Made by a program: the position numbers and the translations under genes. The notes below the pieces were generated by a model, which saw nothing but the letters and a program-made list of their open reading frames with translations, was not told where the DNA came from and did no database searches. Positions 6,406 through 7,846 of a DNA stretch of 7,846 nt are shown here, in pieces; position 1 is the first letter of the stretch, and each line of letters starts with the position of its first letter. This DNA is from Chloroflexota bacterium (lineage in GTDB: Bacteria; Chloroflexota; Limnocylindria; QHBO01): positions 1-7,846 of the forward strand of contig JAOUHE010000076.1 in assembly GCA_029865285.1 (NCBI GenBank). Direction: 5' to 3'.

Positions 6406-7641
6406 TCAGGCGGCGCGGTGGTCGAAGACGACCTTGATCGCCGCGCGCTGTCCACGGGCCATCGCGGTTCGCATGGCGGTCCGCCAGTCGTCCAGGCGGA
6501 AGCGGTGCGTGACCAGCCCGTCTACGGCCGGGGCTCCCGCAGCGGCGAGCAGCGCCATCAGGTGATCGATGGTGTGCGGCTGCCCCGGGACCGATGTCTC
6601 CCGTCCGTACACGTAATTCCCGGTGATCCGAAGTTCGCGCGCCCAGGCGAGCGTGAGATCAAGCCCGTCCACCTCGCCGACTGAACCGATCATGGCAAGC
6701 CGCCCACGCGGGGTGGTCACGCGGAGGGCGGCCTCGAGGCTGGCCGCGTTGCCGGCGCACTCGTACACGACCTCGAAGCCACCCGTCAGGGTCGCCTTTC
6801 CGACCAGGGTCGGGTGCTCGCGTGCGCCCCCGATCTCGACAGCGGCCCGGAGGGCGCCCGTCCCGCCATGGTCGGTGAACACGTTATGGGCTCCAAGGCT
6901 CCTCGCGAGTTCCGCCTGGAGCGGGTGCCGCACGACGATCGTCGTCTCGGTATCCGGTGCGATCATCCGAAGGGCGGCGAGCGTGCCCAGCCCGATCGCT
7001 CCGCCACCGATCACCAGCGCCCGATCTTCCTTTGCTGGTGGCTGTGCAAGAGCGGCATGCAACCCGCAGGCGAGAGGTTCGACAAGGACGGCGGCCTCGT
7101 CGCTGAGCTGATCGGGCACCGGATGGAGCTGGCTGGCGTGAGCGAGCATCCCCTCGGACCAACCCCCCGGCAGGTCGCGGCAGAAGCCGATGAGCATCCC
7201 CGGCGCCAGTGCTCCTTCGGCTGCGTGGCGGCACAGGGCCGCGGTCCCTTCGAGGCAGCCCGAACAGGGGTCGAGGCCGCGCATGGTGCACGAGATGATC
7301 GGGTCGAGCACGACGCGCTGGCCGATCTGCACGCCTGAAGCCGCGCCGGCCTCTTCGACGCGCGCCACCACCTCGTGGCCGAGGATCGCAGGGAACGAGT
7401 TGAAGGGGGACAGGATCGCGGTCGACCTGCCGGTAAGCAGAGAGAGGTCCGATCCGCAGATCCCCGAGAGGAGCGGCCGGAGCCGGACCCAGTCGGCGCC
7501 GGGAAGCTCCCGCAGCGTGTAGTCAAAGAGGCCGAGCCATGGCAGCCGGCCGCCCGTCCAGCGCGGCACGCGCGTCCCGAAGGCGCGGAGCGCCCGGTAG
7601 TTCAGCGCGGACGAACCCACCCGCAGGCCGAGGCCGCGCAT
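6406..7641 (-). CDS. Zinc-dependent medium-chain alcohol/polyol dehydrogenase
   Basis: An NAD(P)-dependent oxidoreductase of the MDR superfamily, threonine/sorbitol dehydrogenase-like; substrate unknown. Of 411 residues, the GroES-like domain contains catalytic-zinc ligands C62 (GICGSDL), H89-E90 (GHEVV) and E188 (VEPLACGLHA). Structural-zinc cysteines are C118, C126, C129 and C137. The Rossmann domain has GGGAIG (212-217) and, after the second strand, VVRHP with Arg238 where NAD-dependent enzymes usually have Asp/Glu, which may favour NADP. The C-terminal part (FRLDDWRTAM..., KVVFDH) is ordinary MDR. The N-terminus is longer than usual: about 45 residues precede the WVRLRPLLSGICGSD strand, so a later start cannot be ruled out. 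The ATG at 7641 lacks a clear Shine-Dalgarno, but the upstream aldolase-family gene ends only 11 bases before it, so translation is probably coupled and the two are likely one operon. Confidence 0.9.
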   Translation of the reverse strand: MRGLGLRVGSSALNYRALRAFGTRVPRWTGGRLPWLGLFDYTLRELPGADWVRLRPLLSGICGSDLSLLTGRSTAILSPFNSFPAILGHEVVARVEEAGAASGVQIGQRVVLDPIISCTMRGLDPCSGCLEGTAALCRHAAEGALAPGMLIGFCRDLPGGWSEGMLAHASQLHPVPDQLSDEAAVLVEPLACGLHAALAQPPAKEDRALVIGGGAIGLGTLAALRMIAPDTETTIVVRHPLQAELARSLGAHNVFTDHGGTGALRAAVEIGGAREHPTLVGKATLTGGFEVVYECAGNAASLEAALRVTTPRGRLAMIGSVGEVDGLDLTLAWARELRITGNYVYGRETSVPGQPHTIDHLMALLAAAGAPAVDGLVTHRFRLDDWRTAMRTAMARGQRAAIKVVFDHRAA

Positions 7642-7652
7642 CCCGGCGGCGG

Positions 7653-7846
7653 TCAGCTCATCGGGACGCGACGCACGATGTGCGGCCCGACCCGCTGCAG
7701 GATCTCGTCCAGGGTGGGACCGGTGATCGTGACGCCGTGGTTCTTCATGCCGATCACCGCACGACCCGGATCAGGGGCCTCACGCACCAGCCCAGCGACC
7801 TCGAGTGCCAGTTCCTCGGTGCCGCACGGGTAGACGGCCTCGGTCG
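7653..7846 (-). CDS. Class II aldolase/adducin-family protein, C-terminal fragment
   Basis: The last 63 codons plus TGA stop (7655-7653) of a gene entering from the right edge; too short to be obvious as an open frame. The text reads YPCGTEELALEVAGLV, then GMKNHGVTITGPTLDEIL. The NHG histidine followed by VTITG and a short helix is the mark of the class II aldolase/adducin family (L-fuculose-phosphate, L-rhamnulose-phosphate and related aldolases, and L-ribulose-5-phosphate 4-epimerase), where this histidine is one of the three metal ligands. The substrate cannot be read from this fragment. The gene precedes the zinc dehydrogenase by 11 bases, which fits a pathway where aldol cleavage of a sugar phosphate is linked to oxidation or reduction of an aldehyde or polyol. 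Confidence 0.8.
   Translation of the reverse strand, partial: TEAVYPCGTEELALEVAGLVREAPDPGRAVIGMKNHGVTITGPTLDEILQRVGPHIVRRVPMS

Noticed and set aside
5732..6565. 277-codon plus-strand frame
   Set aside because: Antisense to the SPFH gene, crosses two gene ends, and has a shadow-like composition.

Overview
A GC-rich window in which every gene I can support lies on the minus strand, so transcription runs from high to low coordinates. Coding density is very high and no stretch over 300 bases lacks a gene. I see no tRNA, rRNA, CRISPR array, insertion sequence, attachment site or long repeat. The long open frames on the plus strand are antisense shadows typical of GC-rich DNA. The gene mix (a Tad-type CpaE protein fused to a response-regulator domain, YifB/ComM with DprA, an SPFH protein, a secreted protein with a likely SbsA-type Ig-like domain) suggests an environmental bacterium, possibly Chloroflexota or an Actinomycetota-like lineage. 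That placement is a guess from style, not from a marker gene.

Layout in transcription order. (1) 7846-7653: C-terminal end of a class II aldolase/adducin-family protein, followed after 11 bases by (2) a zinc-dependent medium-chain dehydrogenase (7641-6406); together they look like a small sugar or polyol catabolic operon. (3) An SPFH/stomatin-like membrane protein (6328-5444), preceded by a nested stem-loop just upstream of its ribosome binding site, then (4) an alpha/beta hydrolase with a likely N-terminal membrane anchor (start uncertain, overlapping gene 3; ends 4528). (5) A receiver domain fused to a CpaE/TadZ-like ATPase (4490-3303), with a consensus -10 box overlapping the stop codon of gene 4. 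(6) YifB/ComM-type AAA+ protein (about 3158-1641), overlapping by four bases the earliest possible start of (7) DprA (1500 or 1644-370). (8) The N-terminus of an exported protein (285-1, continues beyond the window), with its own candidate promoter.

Functionally the window falls into three parts: sugar/aldehyde metabolism (1-2), membrane organisation (3-4), and DNA uptake with pilus-type functions (5-7). DprA loads RecA on incoming single-stranded DNA and ComM is a helicase that promotes branch migration during transformation, so genes 6-7 form a recombination module. An orphan receiver-CpaE protein directly upstream on the same strand is the most suggestive neighbourhood, because Tad/type IV pili are the usual DNA-capture machines; the functional link is inference. 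I do not see a clear, previously undescribed system; the findings are modest oddities in known families and some candidate regulatory structures.
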